Positions 16,119 through 25,635 of a stretch of 32,645 nucleotides of DNA are shown in pieces (the stretch's first letter is position 1; the number at the start of each line of letters is the position of its first letter). The notes beneath the pieces were generated by a model. That model saw only the letters and a list, made by a program, of their open reading frames with translations, made no database searches and had not been told where the DNA came from. Origin of the DNA: Paludibacteraceae bacterium (GTDB taxonomy: Bacteria > Bacteroidota > Bacteroidia > Bacteroidales > Paludibacteraceae); assembly GCA_024405815.1 (NCBI GenBank), contig JAKSNX010000010.1:1-32645 (forward strand), read 5' to 3'. A program made the translations under genes and the position numbers.

Positions 16119-17345
16119 ATGAGTGAACTTTTTACACCTTTCAAATTGGGACCTATTACCCTCAGAAACCGTACAATCAGAAGTGCGGCTTTTGAAAACA
16201 TGTGTTATGATAACAAGCCATCTCAGGATTTGTTTAATTACCACACTAGTGTAGCCAAAGGCGGCATTGGTATGACAACCATTGCCTATTGTGCTGTAAA
16301 TAAAAGCGGTGTCTCTTTTAAAGGGCAACTATGGATGCGTCCTGAGATTATACCTGATTTAAAGAAACTTACAGATGCCATTCACGCAGAAGGAGCTAAA
16401 GCAAGTATTCAACTTGGTCACTGTGGCAATATGACACACTTCTACACCTGCGGATGTCTGCCTGTCGGAGCATCATCGGGATTTAACTTATACTCTCCAA
16501 CCCTTGTAAGAGGACTTAAAGTTTCAGAAATAAAATCTCTTGTAAAAGATTTTGGTAAGGCTGTGGATATGTGCCGCGAGGCTGGATTTGACTGTGTAGA
16601 GATACACGCAGGACACGGATACCTTATTTCACAATTCATTTCTCCATATACAAATCATCGCCACGATGAGTACGGAGGAAGCCTTGAGAACCGTATGCGA
16701 TTTATGAAAGAGGTGCTTGCAGAGGTTATGGAGCATGCCAAAGATGATATGGCGGTGGTTGTAAAGACCAATATGTTTGACGGTTTCAAGAGTGGAATGC
16801 AACTGCCAGACTGTATTACAGTAGCCAAAGAGATAGAGAAAGCTGGCGTTCATGGCATAGTGTTAAGTGCTGGTTTTGTAAGCAAAGCCCCTATGCACGT
16901 AATGCGTGGTGCAATGCCTCTTAAAACTCTTGCATACTATATGGACCCATTGCGTTTCTGGTGGCTTAAACTAGGACTTAAGATGGCTGGCAGAATAATG
17001 ATTCCTACAGTACCGTTCAAAGAGACATACTTCCTTGAAGACGCTATAAAATTCCGTAAAGAGATTAAGTGCCCTCTTATATATGTGGGCGGCGTTGTCA
17101 GCCGTGCAAACTGCGAGACCGTACTTGACAACGGGTTTGAACTCATACAAATGGCACGTGTGCTTGTAAACGACCCTGAATTTGTAAATCACATGAAAAA
17201 TTCAGACGACAGCTACCATAGCACATGCAAACACTCAAACTACTGCATAGGGCGTATGTACACCCTTGAAATGAAGTGCCACCACTGCGTAGAGAACTTG
17301 CCAAAGAAACTGCAGAAAGAGGTGGAAGAGGCAGAAAAGCATTAA
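16119..17345 (+). CDS. Old-yellow-enzyme family NADH:flavin oxidoreductase, BaiCD/5-beta-reductase-like
   Basis: A 408-residue FMN TIM-barrel enzyme. It has [15 protein letters not shown] at residues 3-17 and the signature [19 protein letters not shown] followed by [13 protein letters not shown]. The flavin-phosphate region is [15 protein letters not shown]. The C-terminus keeps a cysteine cluster, C-x5-CIGRMY...C-x2-C, a variant of the 4Fe-4S motif of dienoyl-CoA reductases: the usual C-x2-C-x3-C is altered to C-K-H-S-N-Y-C. Unlike the full BaiCD/BaiH proteins of about 640 residues, it lacks the FAD/NAD(P) domain, so another protein must supply electrons. Next to the SRD5A-like gene it is the obvious candidate for steroid ene-reduction, perhaps the opposite 5-beta face. 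The stop overlaps the rnhB stop end to end by 4 nt. Confidence 0.88.
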   Translation: MSELFTPFKLGPITLRNRTIRSAAFENMCYDNKPSQDLFNYHTSVAKGGIGMTTIAYCAVNKSGVSFKGQLWMRPEIIPDLKKLTDAIHAEGAKASIQLGHCGNMTHFYTCGCLPVGASSGFNLYSPTLVRGLKVSEIKSLVKDFGKAVDMCREAGFDCVEIHAGHGYLISQFISPYTNHRHDEYGGSLENRMRFMKEVLAEVMEHAKDDMAVVVKTNMFDGFKSGMQLPDCITVAKEIEKAGVHGIVLSAGFVSKAPMHVMRGAMPLKTLAYYMDPLRFWWLKLGLKMAGRIMIPTVPFKETYFLEDAIKFRKEIKCPLIYVGGVVSRANCETVLDNGFELIQMARVLVNDPEFVNHMKNSDDSYHSTCKHSNYCIGRMYTLEMKCHHCVENLPKKLQKEVEEAEKH

Positions 17346-17929
17346 GAATCTTTACCTAACATATTAAAGGTCATTCTATGATAAGGCGATACACCGTATC
17401 GCCTTATTGCTTCTCTATGAGCCTTAGTAGGATACCCTTTGTTAATATCCCAACCATACTGCGGATACTCTGAGGCAAGAGATTTCATATAATCATCACG
17501 ATATGTCTTGGCAAGCACAGATGCAGCCGCTATAGACATATATTTGCCGTCTCCCTTAACTATAGTGTTATACGGAATACCTGTTGTGTTGTAAAACCTA
17601 TTGCCATCAATTATCAGATATTCTGGTTTAACTTTAAGAGCGTTTATGGCTCTGGTCATAGCCACTATAGAAGCCTTTAGAATATTCATTCTGTCTATCT
17701 CCTCTGCCGTAACCACACCTATCGCCCACGCTACAGCCTCAGCCTCTATTACAGGTCTTAGGGAATATCTCTGCTTCTCTGTAAGCTGCTTGGAATCATT
17801 AAGCAGTTCATTCTTAAAATCAGGCGGCAATATCACTGCCGCTGCATATACAGAACCTGCAAGACAGCCCCTGCCAGCCTCATCGCAACCGCACTCTATA
17901 ACACCCTCTTTGTAGTATGGAAGTAACAT
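17342..17929 (-). CDS. rnhB: Ribonuclease HII
   Basis: A 195-residue enzyme cutting RNA in RNA-DNA hybrids and single ribonucleotides in DNA. The acidic active site begins at D16-E17 in [20 protein letters not shown], with a later aspartate in [21 protein letters not shown] and the C-terminal [11 protein letters not shown] are also typical. Length is normal. The coding sequence contains a perfect 12-bp inverted repeat near its 3' end (17381-17407). The gene has its own promoter overlapping the end of the upstream lipoprotein gene, so it is not dependent on the Tra operon. Confidence 0.97.
   Translation of the reverse strand: MLLPYYKEGVIECGCDEAGRGCLAGSVYAAAVILPPDFKNELLNDSKQLTEKQRYSLRPVIEAEAVAWAIGVVTAEEIDRMNILKASIVAMTRAINALKVKPEYLIIDGNRFYNTTGIPYNTIVKGDGKYMSIAAASVLAKTYRDDYMKSLASEYPQYGWDINKGYPTKAHREAIRRYGVSPYHRMTFNMLGKDS
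17381..17407. terminator. Perfect 12-bp inverted repeat downstream of the reductase operon, inside rnhB
   Basis: ATAAGGCGATAC, spacer ACC and GTATCGCCTTAT form a perfect 12-bp stem 36 nt after the stop of the flavin oxidoreductase. It could end plus-strand transcription, but the following bases (TGCTTCTC) are not a good U-tract. It also lies in codons of rnhB, where it encodes the AIRRYGVSP region. Confidence 0.4.
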
Positions 17930-17952
17930 TGGAGATGAATTTTACATCTCCA
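17930..17952. repeat. 8-bp inverted repeat in the rnhB leader
   Basis: TGGAGATG (17930-17937) and CATCTCCA (17945-17952) are separated by 7 bp. The right arm touches the rnhB -7 box and the left arm abuts the start codon. It may be an operator or a small leader hairpin. There is no U-tract, so a terminator for the Tra operon is doubtful. Confidence 0.5.
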
Positions 17953-17980
17953 AAGTTACTGCTTTTTTCTTAAATATCAA
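17951..17980 (-). promoter_or_regulatory. rnhB promoter
   Basis: A full -7 box TAACTTTG (17951-17958, minus) has a TTG (-33) at 17978-17980, 19 bp upstream. This is good Bacteroidetes spacing. It overlaps the last codons of the upstream lipoprotein gene and puts the transcript start about 15 nt before the rnhB ATG. Confidence 0.7.
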
Positions 17981-18773
17981 TATTTATCCTGCTCCACTTA
18001 CTCCATAAGCCTAAAGAATCTTTTGCCCTTACATAAATAACATGCGTACCCGATGTCTGGAACGCGTGCTTAACAACATTTAATGGGGTTGATATTATAT
18101 ATGTTCCTTTTATACCAGCCATACCTGGATTTAACAAATCTTTAGGGTTATCCTGATTTTCATAACCAGATTTCATAATAGTAGGCTCGCCATCTATTAA
18201 GTACTCATACGCTACAACCTCATCTGAATCAGAGTCTGTGGTTCCTACTGCACTGATTGAATATTCCATTGCCTGAATTTGAGTTACACTTATTACAGGA
18301 ATAGGAGGATTGTCATCATAATCAGTAATATTTATAACAGCCTCTCCACTATCGCCGTAATAATCAGTAACAACTATTTTAATTGTCATTTTAACCACTC
18401 TGTCATTCAATGTATTCTGCGGCAATGTATCCTCTATAATCAATTTCCTTGCATCATTGTCTATTGAGCACTTAATGTATTCTGGAACGGATTGTTCACT
18501 GAAAACCATATGCTTAACATCCATTCCATTTTGAATATAATCATCAGTATAATCAAAATAAACAACCCTTTGCTCCCCATGCCTCAAAATTACCTGAGTA
18601 TCAGATTTCTTGTCGTCAAATTTTCTGGCTTGAGTATTTACATATATGGTAGGAACCTGATTGAATTTATGAAATAAATCATTACGCGTTTCACACGAAA
18701 CTACTGCCAATAAAATAAATATAGCAACATATACTTTTATTAAAATATTTAACGCTTTCATTTTCTGTATCAT
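17970..18773 (-). CDS. Surface lipoprotein with Ig/cadherin-like beta domains, last gene of the Tra operon
   Basis: A 267-residue lipoprotein with a type II signal peptide: MKALNILIKVYVAIFILLAVVSC, lipobox VVSC. The mature part is all-beta in appearance. A first domain covers about residues 40-150 and ends MTIKIVVTDYYGDSGEAVINITDYDDNPP. A second covers about 155-267 and ends HVIYVRAKDSLGLWSKWSRINI; both resemble cadherin or PKD-type folds. The start overlaps the stop of the 1319-residue gene as ATGA, so the two are made together and likely act together on the surface. No family name can be given. It has no counterpart in the standard Bacteroides transfer operon as I know it. Confidence 0.85.
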   Translation of the reverse strand: MIQKMKALNILIKVYVAIFILLAVVSCETRNDLFHKFNQVPTIYVNTQARKFDDKKSDTQVILRHGEQRVVYFDYTDDYIQNGMDVKHMVFSEQSVPEYIKCSIDNDARKLIIEDTLPQNTLNDRVVKMTIKIVVTDYYGDSGEAVINITDYDDNPPIPVISVTQIQAMEYSISAVGTTDSDSDEVVAYEYLIDGEPTIMKSGYENQDNPKDLLNPGMAGIKGTYIISTPLNVVKHAFQTSGTHVIYVRAKDSLGLWSKWSRINIDI

Positions 18774-21700
18774 TTAATAAGTCTTACTATTCTGTGAATT
18801 TGATTGCCGTTATCTTCTGCATCTAATAACAGATTTGAAACTCCATCTGGCAATTCATTATACGATATTGTATGATTATTTTCTGCAAAATTTTCCTGCA
18901 TAACCTGCCCTAAATGGTTTATCAACGTGTACTTAAATACACCCTTTGAATATAATATTTTTATATCCTCGCCATTTGTTATGGTAGGATATACCTCAAA
19001 ATCAGCTGCTGAACCATTATATAATTGAGGCACTCTTTCTTCTTCAAAATATGAATTCATATTAGCATTTTTCATTGATGATGATTGTATATAAATATTG
19101 TCAGCGGTAATTTGTGATTCACACCCAAGTTCATTTTTTGCAGTCAGGCGAATCTTATTCTGTCCTGGATTGTATAGATAGCATACTGGCGACTCAAGAT
19201 ATGACACTAATCCCTCCACCTCATTACCTGTATAATATTGCAACTCCAAATTCCATAAATAACTATCCGCTTGAGTGCTATTATTGTTCAGGACAAATCT
19301 TGTACCACTTTGAAAATAGAACTTTTCATCGGGATATTCCAATATATTTCTTGTAACACCATCAGCTGTAATGGAAAAATGAGGATGAACATTAACTACC
19401 TCTATGGGTATTACTATAGTTTTTGTTTTAGCTTTTGATATTGTATCCTGTCTATATACAGATACATTAAAATTTGACTTAGTATTATACAAACTACAAT
19501 ATTTATCCATTTCACCAGAAGGAATTACAGTAACCGCCGTATCGCTGGCCGTCCACACAAAACGGGTGGCATTCTTTATTTGCTCATCAGGGTCATACTT
19601 TGTAACGCATAAACCAACCACAGCACCGGCACATCCTCCATTATTATATATGTCCACATCGTCAGCCTTTAATTCTTCTATTATGTTAATTGTCAGAATA
19701 TTACTTGTATCAGATACTTGCGTAAGAAAGTCATTCCCAACCCTTGAATATACAATTCTTGCCACTTGATACATCCTGTCCATTGTAAGCACACCAGACT
19801 TCAAAGAGACTTCGGTATCATCATTACCTGAGACTTCAATATCTGGAACCAATTGCTGCCAAATGCCTCCTGACTCCCTATATATGTAACGGTAAACATA
19901 CTTGAACTCATTTTCTGACGAAGGAACACCATACCCACCTTTTATTTTATATCCCTTTATTGCCGGCGAATTTGCACTCTCAATAGCATAAACCTCACTT
20001 TTATTAGCATTTGCAGCCGCCGCAAACGCAATTTTATTATCCTCTATTCCATCAAAAAACACCAGTTCCAATTTAACGCTGTCACTTAAGCATTTTGTAT
20101 CAAGGTTTTGCTTCATTATATAGAAATCTAAAATGGTGGCTTTTGAATTGGAAACAGGCAATATTGTTGAATTTATATCTGTAAAATTATTCCATGAATT
20201 TGAAGTCATATACTTCTCTTTGGCATCTGCAATAAGGGAGTCATTTGTGTTGTCTTCTTTGACACGACACCATGCCCTCAATGCATCCAATCCCGTATTA
20301 TCAACACTAGTTCCTGTTTCAGCCTCATAATCCCATTTTAAACTTTTCATAAATGATATGATTTTAGTTCTTGACATTGTAGTAAAATCTGTTACAGTTA
20401 CGGTAGGCTCTAAATATGGAACAACACACCGATAGCGGTACTCATATTCATTATCACCTTTTTCAAACAATGATATGGTAGGACTATTACCTCTTTTACA
20501 TAGTAGCTTGACCTTGTTTTCTGTTTCATTTCGCTCTGCAATCACCACATTTGAATATATATCACTTTGATTTATAATCTCTTCATTATTCGCTATTACA
20601 TAAACATCCTTATATATTGAATCATTACACCACAATATTACACATCTGTAGCCAATTGTCTTTCCAGAATAATTCATTATATATGAATTCGTAGTTGAAA
20701 CAAGTTTCCCTACAGCCCCGTCTTTCAGTTCATATATTTTATAGTCAGAAATCTCCGCTAACATATTTATTTTATCTGAACTTACATTTGTTGAGTTCCT
20801 TAACTTAAAGGAAATTTTTTTGTTTACAAGTACATCACCCTTACATAATCTCTGCTCAAGAGGAAACGTTGAAGGGGAGAATGCAATATTCTCTTCATCC
20901 AAAATAGGAGTTGGAATATATGTGTAGTAATCCTTGGAAACTATAGAAATATAATACTTATCATCAATCTTATAGTTATATAATGAACTGTATTCATTAG
21001 ATGCAAAAGACCTTAAAATCACTTTTTGTCTAAACTGTGCCTGATTCCTGTTTTTTAAAATTGTGGATTTGAGCAAAATATCTTTATTCGGGTCAATGAC
21101 AACAGCAAAATTCAGGCTATTCCTGTCTATTATATATTTTGAAAATGTTTTTTTATCAAGAGGTTCCCAATCAGTACCATTAAATGAGACTTCCCATATA
21201 TATTCAGGATTATACAACGTCTCCGAATAATTGGCAGCCTTAATTGAATAACCTTTTAAGTGTATATAATCGCCTTCCTTAAAAAGAGAATCTGTTATAC
21301 ACGTCATTTTAGGAAGCTTCTCAGACTCACTTAATGATGTCAATGTAGCGGCACTGACAACTTCAAACTCAAGTATATTGCTGACAACACCTTTACCTGT
21401 GGCTATATCTGAATCATAAGTTGGTCCATAAAACGAATACCCCAAAGCATAAAAATTCTCATACTTTGAATAATTGTCAATAGTAAAACTGGTATTATAT
21501 ATGGCAGAATTCTGTATCTTTATAACAGACCCTGTCCCATATCCTTTTTTTGAATATTTGTCAACATTAGATAAATCCCTTAGATGAAACGTTCTGTTCA
21601 TTCTGTAATCTGTTGATTTGGATAATGCAAAATTTTCAACTGTATTTTCATCATAAGTTGTCATGCCTGTATCTATTGAACGCTGCATAATGTTAGTCCT

Positions 21701-22729
21701 TCGCCAATAACATTTTTCCTGTACTGAATAACCTTTTCTTTTAAGAAATGATTGCTGAACTGAATTATCATTTAGAAATTCAAAAGTAGGTTCATCTATG
21801 TTACTGCATTTTTTAGAACATTGATTATCCAAAAAACCGCACCCTGACCATTCTGTTACTGTGGATGCTACTTTTGTAGGGAAAGAAGATGACCCGATAG
21901 AAGCCAAATACGCTCCAGCTCCATAAGAATATACTATCGAAGTCCCAGAAATAGACATTTTTTTTGTTGGTAAATTCATTGTATCGGCGATTACCGATAT
22001 AACAGCATCTGGGTGATTATAAATCAAATATCTATCTCCAGTACCAGTATTATATAATGGATTAAAAACACCATTGACATTTATCACAGAATTAGATACA
22101 ACTGATGGTATTTTAAATTTTGGAGTTACACCTGTAGATGTATTTTCTATATATACAGTTTGCGGTTTTACATATTTCGTTGCCTTAATATTATCTGACT
22201 CAGAGCTACCGTCATCAGCAATAGGTACTGCGGTAAACGTATATTCAACCTTTAACTTATATTCTTTATTCGAGGATAATTTACTGACATCAGCAATCAT
22301 TGATTCTTTAAACAGATATGAACACTCATTAAAATTATAACTAGAAATATCATAAGGACGTATTGATATATCTTTTACATCAATGTATCCATTATCAAGC
22401 CTTAAATCCGTAATCTCATAATAAGTGGTGGAAGCTGCAGACGCATAAAATACTTTCCTTTCATATTTGATTCCCACTACAGTCCAAGAGCCTTCACCCA
22501 CCATAATAAAGTTAGAACTTATATTACTCCATAACAATTTCAGAGAGACAGAAAAATCCAATTTGCCATCAGTAATAATCTGTTTGTTTAGTGATATATA
22601 CGAATCTGTACTCTTCGGCATCTTAGAGATTAACTCATTAGCTTTCGGATAATTATACACAAAATCTATATTTGCAAAAGATACATTAGTTATAGTCAAT
22701 ACAACTAGTGTAAATAATAATTTTTTCAT
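18770..22729 (-). CDS. Giant secreted protein with PKD-like domain and T9SS type A sorting domain
   Basis: A 1319-residue protein. MKKLLFTLVVLTITNVSFA is a type I signal peptide. The long body has many beta-strand-rich segments without a family I recognise, with a Cys-rich patch near residue 297-310 (SGCGFLDNQCSKKC). A PKD-like domain lies around residues 1130-1230 (NNNSTQADSYLWNLEL ... GQNKIRLTAKNELGC). The last 80 residues, from FEVYPTITNGEDIKI to RIVRLIK, match the Por secretion-tail (T9SS type A) pattern that directs export across the outer membrane and attachment to the surface. It follows traO by 8 nt in the slot where transfer operons normally carry traP/traQ. An adhesin or contact factor working with the T4SS is plausible but inferred. 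The base composition is AT-rich. Confidence 0.85.
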   Translation of the reverse strand: MKKLLFTLVVLTITNVSFANIDFVYNYPKANELISKMPKSTDSYISLNKQIITDGKLDFSVSLKLLWSNISSNFIMVGEGSWTVVGIKYERKVFYASAASTTYYEITDLRLDNGYIDVKDISIRPYDISSYNFNECSYLFKESMIADVSKLSSNKEYKLKVEYTFTAVPIADDGSSESDNIKATKYVKPQTVYIENTSTGVTPKFKIPSVVSNSVINVNGVFNPLYNTGTGDRYLIYNHPDAVISVIADTMNLPTKKMSISGTSIVYSYGAGAYLASIGSSSFPTKVASTVTEWSGCGFLDNQCSKKCSNIDEPTFEFLNDNSVQQSFLKRKGYSVQEKCYWRRTNIMQRSIDTGMTTYDENTVENFALSKSTDYRMNRTFHLRDLSNVDKYSKKGYGTGSVIKIQNSAIYNTSFTIDNYSKYENFYALGYSFYGPTYDSDIATGKGVVSNILEFEVVSAATLTSLSESEKLPKMTCITDSLFKEGDYIHLKGYSIKAANYSETLYNPEYIWEVSFNGTDWEPLDKKTFSKYIIDRNSLNFAVVIDPNKDILLKSTILKNRNQAQFRQKVILRSFASNEYSSLYNYKIDDKYYISIVSKDYYTYIPTPILDEENIAFSPSTFPLEQRLCKGDVLVNKKISFKLRNSTNVSSDKINMLAEISDYKIYELKDGAVGKLVSTTNSYIMNYSGKTIGYRCVILWCNDSIYKDVYVIANNEEIINQSDIYSNVVIAERNETENKVKLLCKRGNSPTISLFEKGDNEYEYRYRCVVPYLEPTVTVTDFTTMSRTKIISFMKSLKWDYEAETGTSVDNTGLDALRAWCRVKEDNTNDSLIADAKEKYMTSNSWNNFTDINSTILPVSNSKATILDFYIMKQNLDTKCLSDSVKLELVFFDGIEDNKIAFAAAANANKSEVYAIESANSPAIKGYKIKGGYGVPSSENEFKYVYRYIYRESGGIWQQLVPDIEVSGNDDTEVSLKSGVLTMDRMYQVARIVYSRVGNDFLTQVSDTSNILTINIIEELKADDVDIYNNGGCAGAVVGLCVTKYDPDEQIKNATRFVWTASDTAVTVIPSGEMDKYCSLYNTKSNFNVSVYRQDTISKAKTKTIVIPIEVVNVHPHFSITADGVTRNILEYPDEKFYFQSGTRFVLNNNSTQADSYLWNLELQYYTGNEVEGLVSYLESPVCYLYNPGQNKIRLTAKNELGCESQITADNIYIQSSSMKNANMNSYFEEERVPQLYNGSAADFEVYPTITNGEDIKILYSKGVFKYTLINHLGQVMQENFAENNHTISYNELPDGVSNLLLDAEDNGNQIHRIVRLIK

Positions 22730-22737
22730 AATTCAAC

Positions 22738-23283
22738 TTATTTAAAGTTATACTTAATTCCTAAAGAAAATAGCGGATGAAAATAATTATAGCCACCCGT
22801 ATTATAAAAACCCCAATCCCAACCCTGCTGTGCCTGCAGCACAAATGAAAGTTGCGGAATTGCATAAAATTCAAAATTCACACCTAAATCCAGACCTAAT
22901 ACAAATCCCGATGTCTTTTTATCTATATCCTTATTTTCCCAATTATCATAACCCATATTTATATCTCCTATAAGATGAAGATAAAACCATGACGCAGGGT
23001 GCCAAACACTACATTCAACCCCAGGATATACCTTGATTCCCCAGAAATCTGCATTTTGAAATTTTCCTTTCTCAAAATCCACATTTGCAAGAAACGACCA
23101 TCTTTTGGAAAAATGGTATTGATACAATATTCCTACATCAAATGTCTGTCCTAAACCCGTTCCCGCCCTGAACCCGATGGCATTCATACCCTTGATATGA
23201 GATATTGATGACTCTGCATAAGCGGGGGAAACACAAGAGCCCAACAACACTGCCATTAACAAATAAATTAAAATTCTCTTCAT
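22738..23283 (-). CDS. traO: TraO-like outer-membrane protein of the conjugation-type T4SS
   Basis: A 181-residue protein with a signal peptide (MKRILIYLLMAVLLGSCVSPAYA) and a small beta-barrel pattern of alternating strands, ending in FSLGIKYNFK with a terminal aromatic pattern usual for outer-membrane barrels. GTGLGQTFDVGILYQYHFSKRWSFLANVDFEKG resembles the Bacteroides TraO family. An LLGSC stretch might be read as a lipobox, but the peptide continues to a normal AYA cleavage site. It follows traN by 12 nt. TraO is known as a needed part of Bacteroides conjugation machinery; its exact role is unclear. Confidence 0.75.
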   Translation of the reverse strand: MKRILIYLLMAVLLGSCVSPAYAESSISHIKGMNAIGFRAGTGLGQTFDVGILYQYHFSKRWSFLANVDFEKGKFQNADFWGIKVYPGVECSVWHPASWFYLHLIGDINMGYDNWENKDIDKKTSGFVLGLDLGVNFEFYAIPQLSFVLQAQQGWDWGFYNTGGYNYFHPLFSLGIKYNFK

Positions 23284-23295
23284 ATTTAATAATAA

Positions 23296-24393
23296 TTAGT
23301 ATAATGCCTCGGCCTTTAATAGTTCCTTATCAGTTATTGGAAAAGAGAGATGCCTTCCTCCGTTTTTCTCAAACATCTCAAAAAAAACTATCCTATTAGC
23401 CGATATTGTAAACCTTGAAAAAAACATAATTATGGATTCTGATTCACCAGCCTTTAAAATGGAAGAAGACTCTGCCTTAGAAAAATAAATGTAAACTGGT
23501 ATCAATTCCTCCTCTTGGATTGCAGTGGTCTTAGAAGTATTCTTATCCCTGACATATCCTTTTATAAAGTCCATCTCATACTCTATTTTACCAAAATTCT
23601 GAACATCAAACCTTATTGCCAACATATCGTTATATGAGTATATTCCAGACACCGCAAAAACCATTTTAGAACTAACCACACCAATGTCATTAAGAGATGG
23701 CCTTGCCTCTACAAGTTTTTTGGCAAAAGAATTCATCTGCTTGTCATTAACTGAGTTACTTTTAAAAATGGCTTGCGATGACTGTTCCTCATCTTCGGCT
23801 GACGACAGCCTTACTGACAATCGTTTAGGAGAAGTATCAGGATTTACAATGAAGGTATATATATAGCCACTTTCTGTTATAAGATGAAGATTAGTCTCCT
23901 CAAAATCTGACTCTGTTGCTTTTGCTTTAATGATGTTATCAATTTTTTCTGCATAATCCGCTATTATCATATTACTTCCCAATACAATATCTGTAATCTT
24001 TTCATCGCAGATAAAATGTGTTGTCTTATCGTATGAAAACCCGATGGAATCGATAGAAAATGATTCTCCTTCCTCTTGCCATACATATTTTTCAGGTGAA
24101 TCTGAATACGAAACACTAAACTGATGATAGCCTCCATCAGAGGTCACCACTGATAATGTTGATTCCGTAAAATTTGGAATAGAGCTTTGTATCTTTAACA
24201 TTTTTTCTGATGACAAACGCTCTCCAATAATGGCACTACTTCCAAAATCAACGTATTTGACATCACTTGAAAATTTAAGTATTACGCAATGTTTGCTGTC
24301 CAATTGCAGTAGCTCAGAATCATCAGCATATATAAAACTTAATGGTGACGCAATAACAGCAAAAAATACTAAATACAATTTTAACTTTTTCAT
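23296..24393 (-). CDS. traN: TraN-like (VirB9-type) T4SS outer-membrane core protein
   Basis: A 365-residue secreted protein with signal peptide MKKLKLYLVFFAVIASPLSFIYA. Repeated strand patterns of the form IVLKFSSDVKYVDFGS / TDIVLGSNMIIADYAEKIDNIIKAKA suggest two copies of a beta domain in the N-terminal half, like the DUF4138/TraN family. TraN is viewed as the VirB9 counterpart that joins TraM in the outer-membrane core. It overlaps traM by 4 nt (ATGA). It is slightly longer than usual Bacteroides TraN proteins and rather divergent. Confidence 0.78.
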   Translation of the reverse strand: MKKLKLYLVFFAVIASPLSFIYADDSELLQLDSKHCVILKFSSDVKYVDFGSSAIIGERLSSEKMLKIQSSIPNFTESTLSVVTSDGGYHQFSVSYSDSPEKYVWQEEGESFSIDSIGFSYDKTTHFICDEKITDIVLGSNMIIADYAEKIDNIIKAKATESDFEETNLHLITESGYIYTFIVNPDTSPKRLSVRLSSAEDEEQSSQAIFKSNSVNDKQMNSFAKKLVEARPSLNDIGVVSSKMVFAVSGIYSYNDMLAIRFDVQNFGKIEYEMDFIKGYVRDKNTSKTTAIQEEELIPVYIYFSKAESSSILKAGESESIIMFFSRFTISANRIVFFEMFEKNGGRHLSFPITDKELLKAEALY

Positions 24394-25436
24394 TTTATTC
24401 TTTTTATAGTTACTGAATAGTTTGATGAAATGGATATTTTTGACTCTCTTATAGAACCCTGTACAGCACTCTTGATAACCTCCCCTATGGATGATATGGT
24501 GGAATTTATCATCTTGCTTTTAGAGCCTACCTTTATATCAACATCTCCAACAGCGGCAGATGCCGCTTTAGATTTTGTATCACTAACAATATTATCTGGC
24601 ACGTATATCCCTTCAAAACCATCGCTATCATAAACAGTGCCTTTAAACTGCAGAATTTTATTTCTGTAATTAATATTTTGAATCTTAATTATTCCCCTTC
24701 CACTTCCAAATGTTAGTTTCCCATAAACAAAAGTATTCTTAGGAACACTAACTCCATCCAACACTAACTCCTCCAACAACCTTAATTTAACTATTGAGCC
24801 TGATTTAATATTTTTATGGTCACCATGAACTACAGCCCTTACATCACTTTCAAAACCATCGGACTCGGAATCCAGTCCATAAAAACCGCCCGTTTTTGAA
24901 GATATTGGTTCTTCTGTTTCTGCTACCAATTCCAACTCATCTGTTTCTTCTTTATGGTTTTCATATTTAGTATATCCGTAATCAGAAAGATTAACACCAA
25001 GTTCCTTCTCCAATTGAGCCCGTTTTCTTCTCATTATCGCATCTTTTTTATCGCTTTTATTCTCCGTTTTGCGCATTTTTACATCCTCGCTAATGCTTGG
25101 ATTTGATACTTTATGAATTTGGCGGACTTGAGAATTTTCACGGGCTCCTATTGAAGAGTCTTTTACCTTACTCTCTATTATATTGAATGAATTTTGTTGC
25201 ATCATCTCCCTGTGACTCTGTTCCTGATTTCTAATTTCCTCTTTCTTTTCAGCATCAAATCTATTTGAAGCCAAATCCACTTCTTTAGAATCGGGTATAT
25301 CCATATTAATATCATACGTTTTTTCCATAGCATTGACATTTGTCTGAGTACCTCCACCCAATACAAAAAAAGATACAATAACCAATACTAACGCAAACAG
25401 CGAATATATATGAAGTGACCTCTCTTTTCTGCTCAT
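24390..25436 (-). CDS. traM: TraM-like (VirB10-type) T4SS scaffold protein
   Basis: A 348-residue protein with one N-terminal membrane segment (SLFALVLVIVSFFVLGGG, about residues 11-28). A charged, partly coiled linker covers residues about 40-200. The C-terminal beta domain is from VRAVVHGDHKNIKSGSIVKLRLLEELVLDGVSVPKNTFVYG onward and matches the Bacteroides TraM family. VirB10-type proteins span the envelope and link inner and outer membrane parts of the channel. The start lies one base after the stop of the upstream small gene. The C-terminal end GSIRESKISISSNYSVTIKRI is intact. Confidence 0.9.
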   Translation of the reverse strand: MSRKERSLHIYSLFALVLVIVSFFVLGGGTQTNVNAMEKTYDINMDIPDSKEVDLASNRFDAEKKEEIRNQEQSHREMMQQNSFNIIESKVKDSSIGARENSQVRQIHKVSNPSISEDVKMRKTENKSDKKDAIMRRKRAQLEKELGVNLSDYGYTKYENHKEETDELELVAETEEPISSKTGGFYGLDSESDGFESDVRAVVHGDHKNIKSGSIVKLRLLEELVLDGVSVPKNTFVYGKLTFGSGRGIIKIQNINYRNKILQFKGTVYDSDGFEGIYVPDNIVSDTKSKAASAAVGDVDIKVGSKSKMINSTISSIGEVIKSAVQGSIRESKISISSNYSVTIKRIK

Positions 25437-25437
25437 A

Positions 25438-25635
25438 TTATATTTTATTTACAAGTTTAAAATATGCGATAACCATTTGTAGTAACAGTATTACCATGCA
25501 AATAATAAATACACAAACTAAAACACGTCTTCTTTTGGAGACATCGATTCCGTTCAAATAAGCACTGCATCTATCACTGATGCTTTTTATAAAAAACTCT
25601 ATACGCTCTCTATAGTATTCCTTTTTGCTTTTCAT
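25438..25635 (-). CDS. Small TraL-like membrane protein
   Basis: A 65-residue protein with a basic, soluble N-terminal half (MKSKKEYYRERIEFF ... SKRRR) and one transmembrane helix (VLVCVFIICMVILLLQMVIAY). Its place between traK and traM and its topology match TraL of Bacteroides conjugative elements, but sequence similarity is weak. It overlaps the end of traK by 4 nt (ATGA) and ends one base before traM, so it is certainly part of the operon. Confidence 0.7.
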   Translation of the reverse strand: MKSKKEYYRERIEFFIKSISDRCSAYLNGIDVSKRRRVLVCVFIICMVILLLQMVIAYFKLVNKI

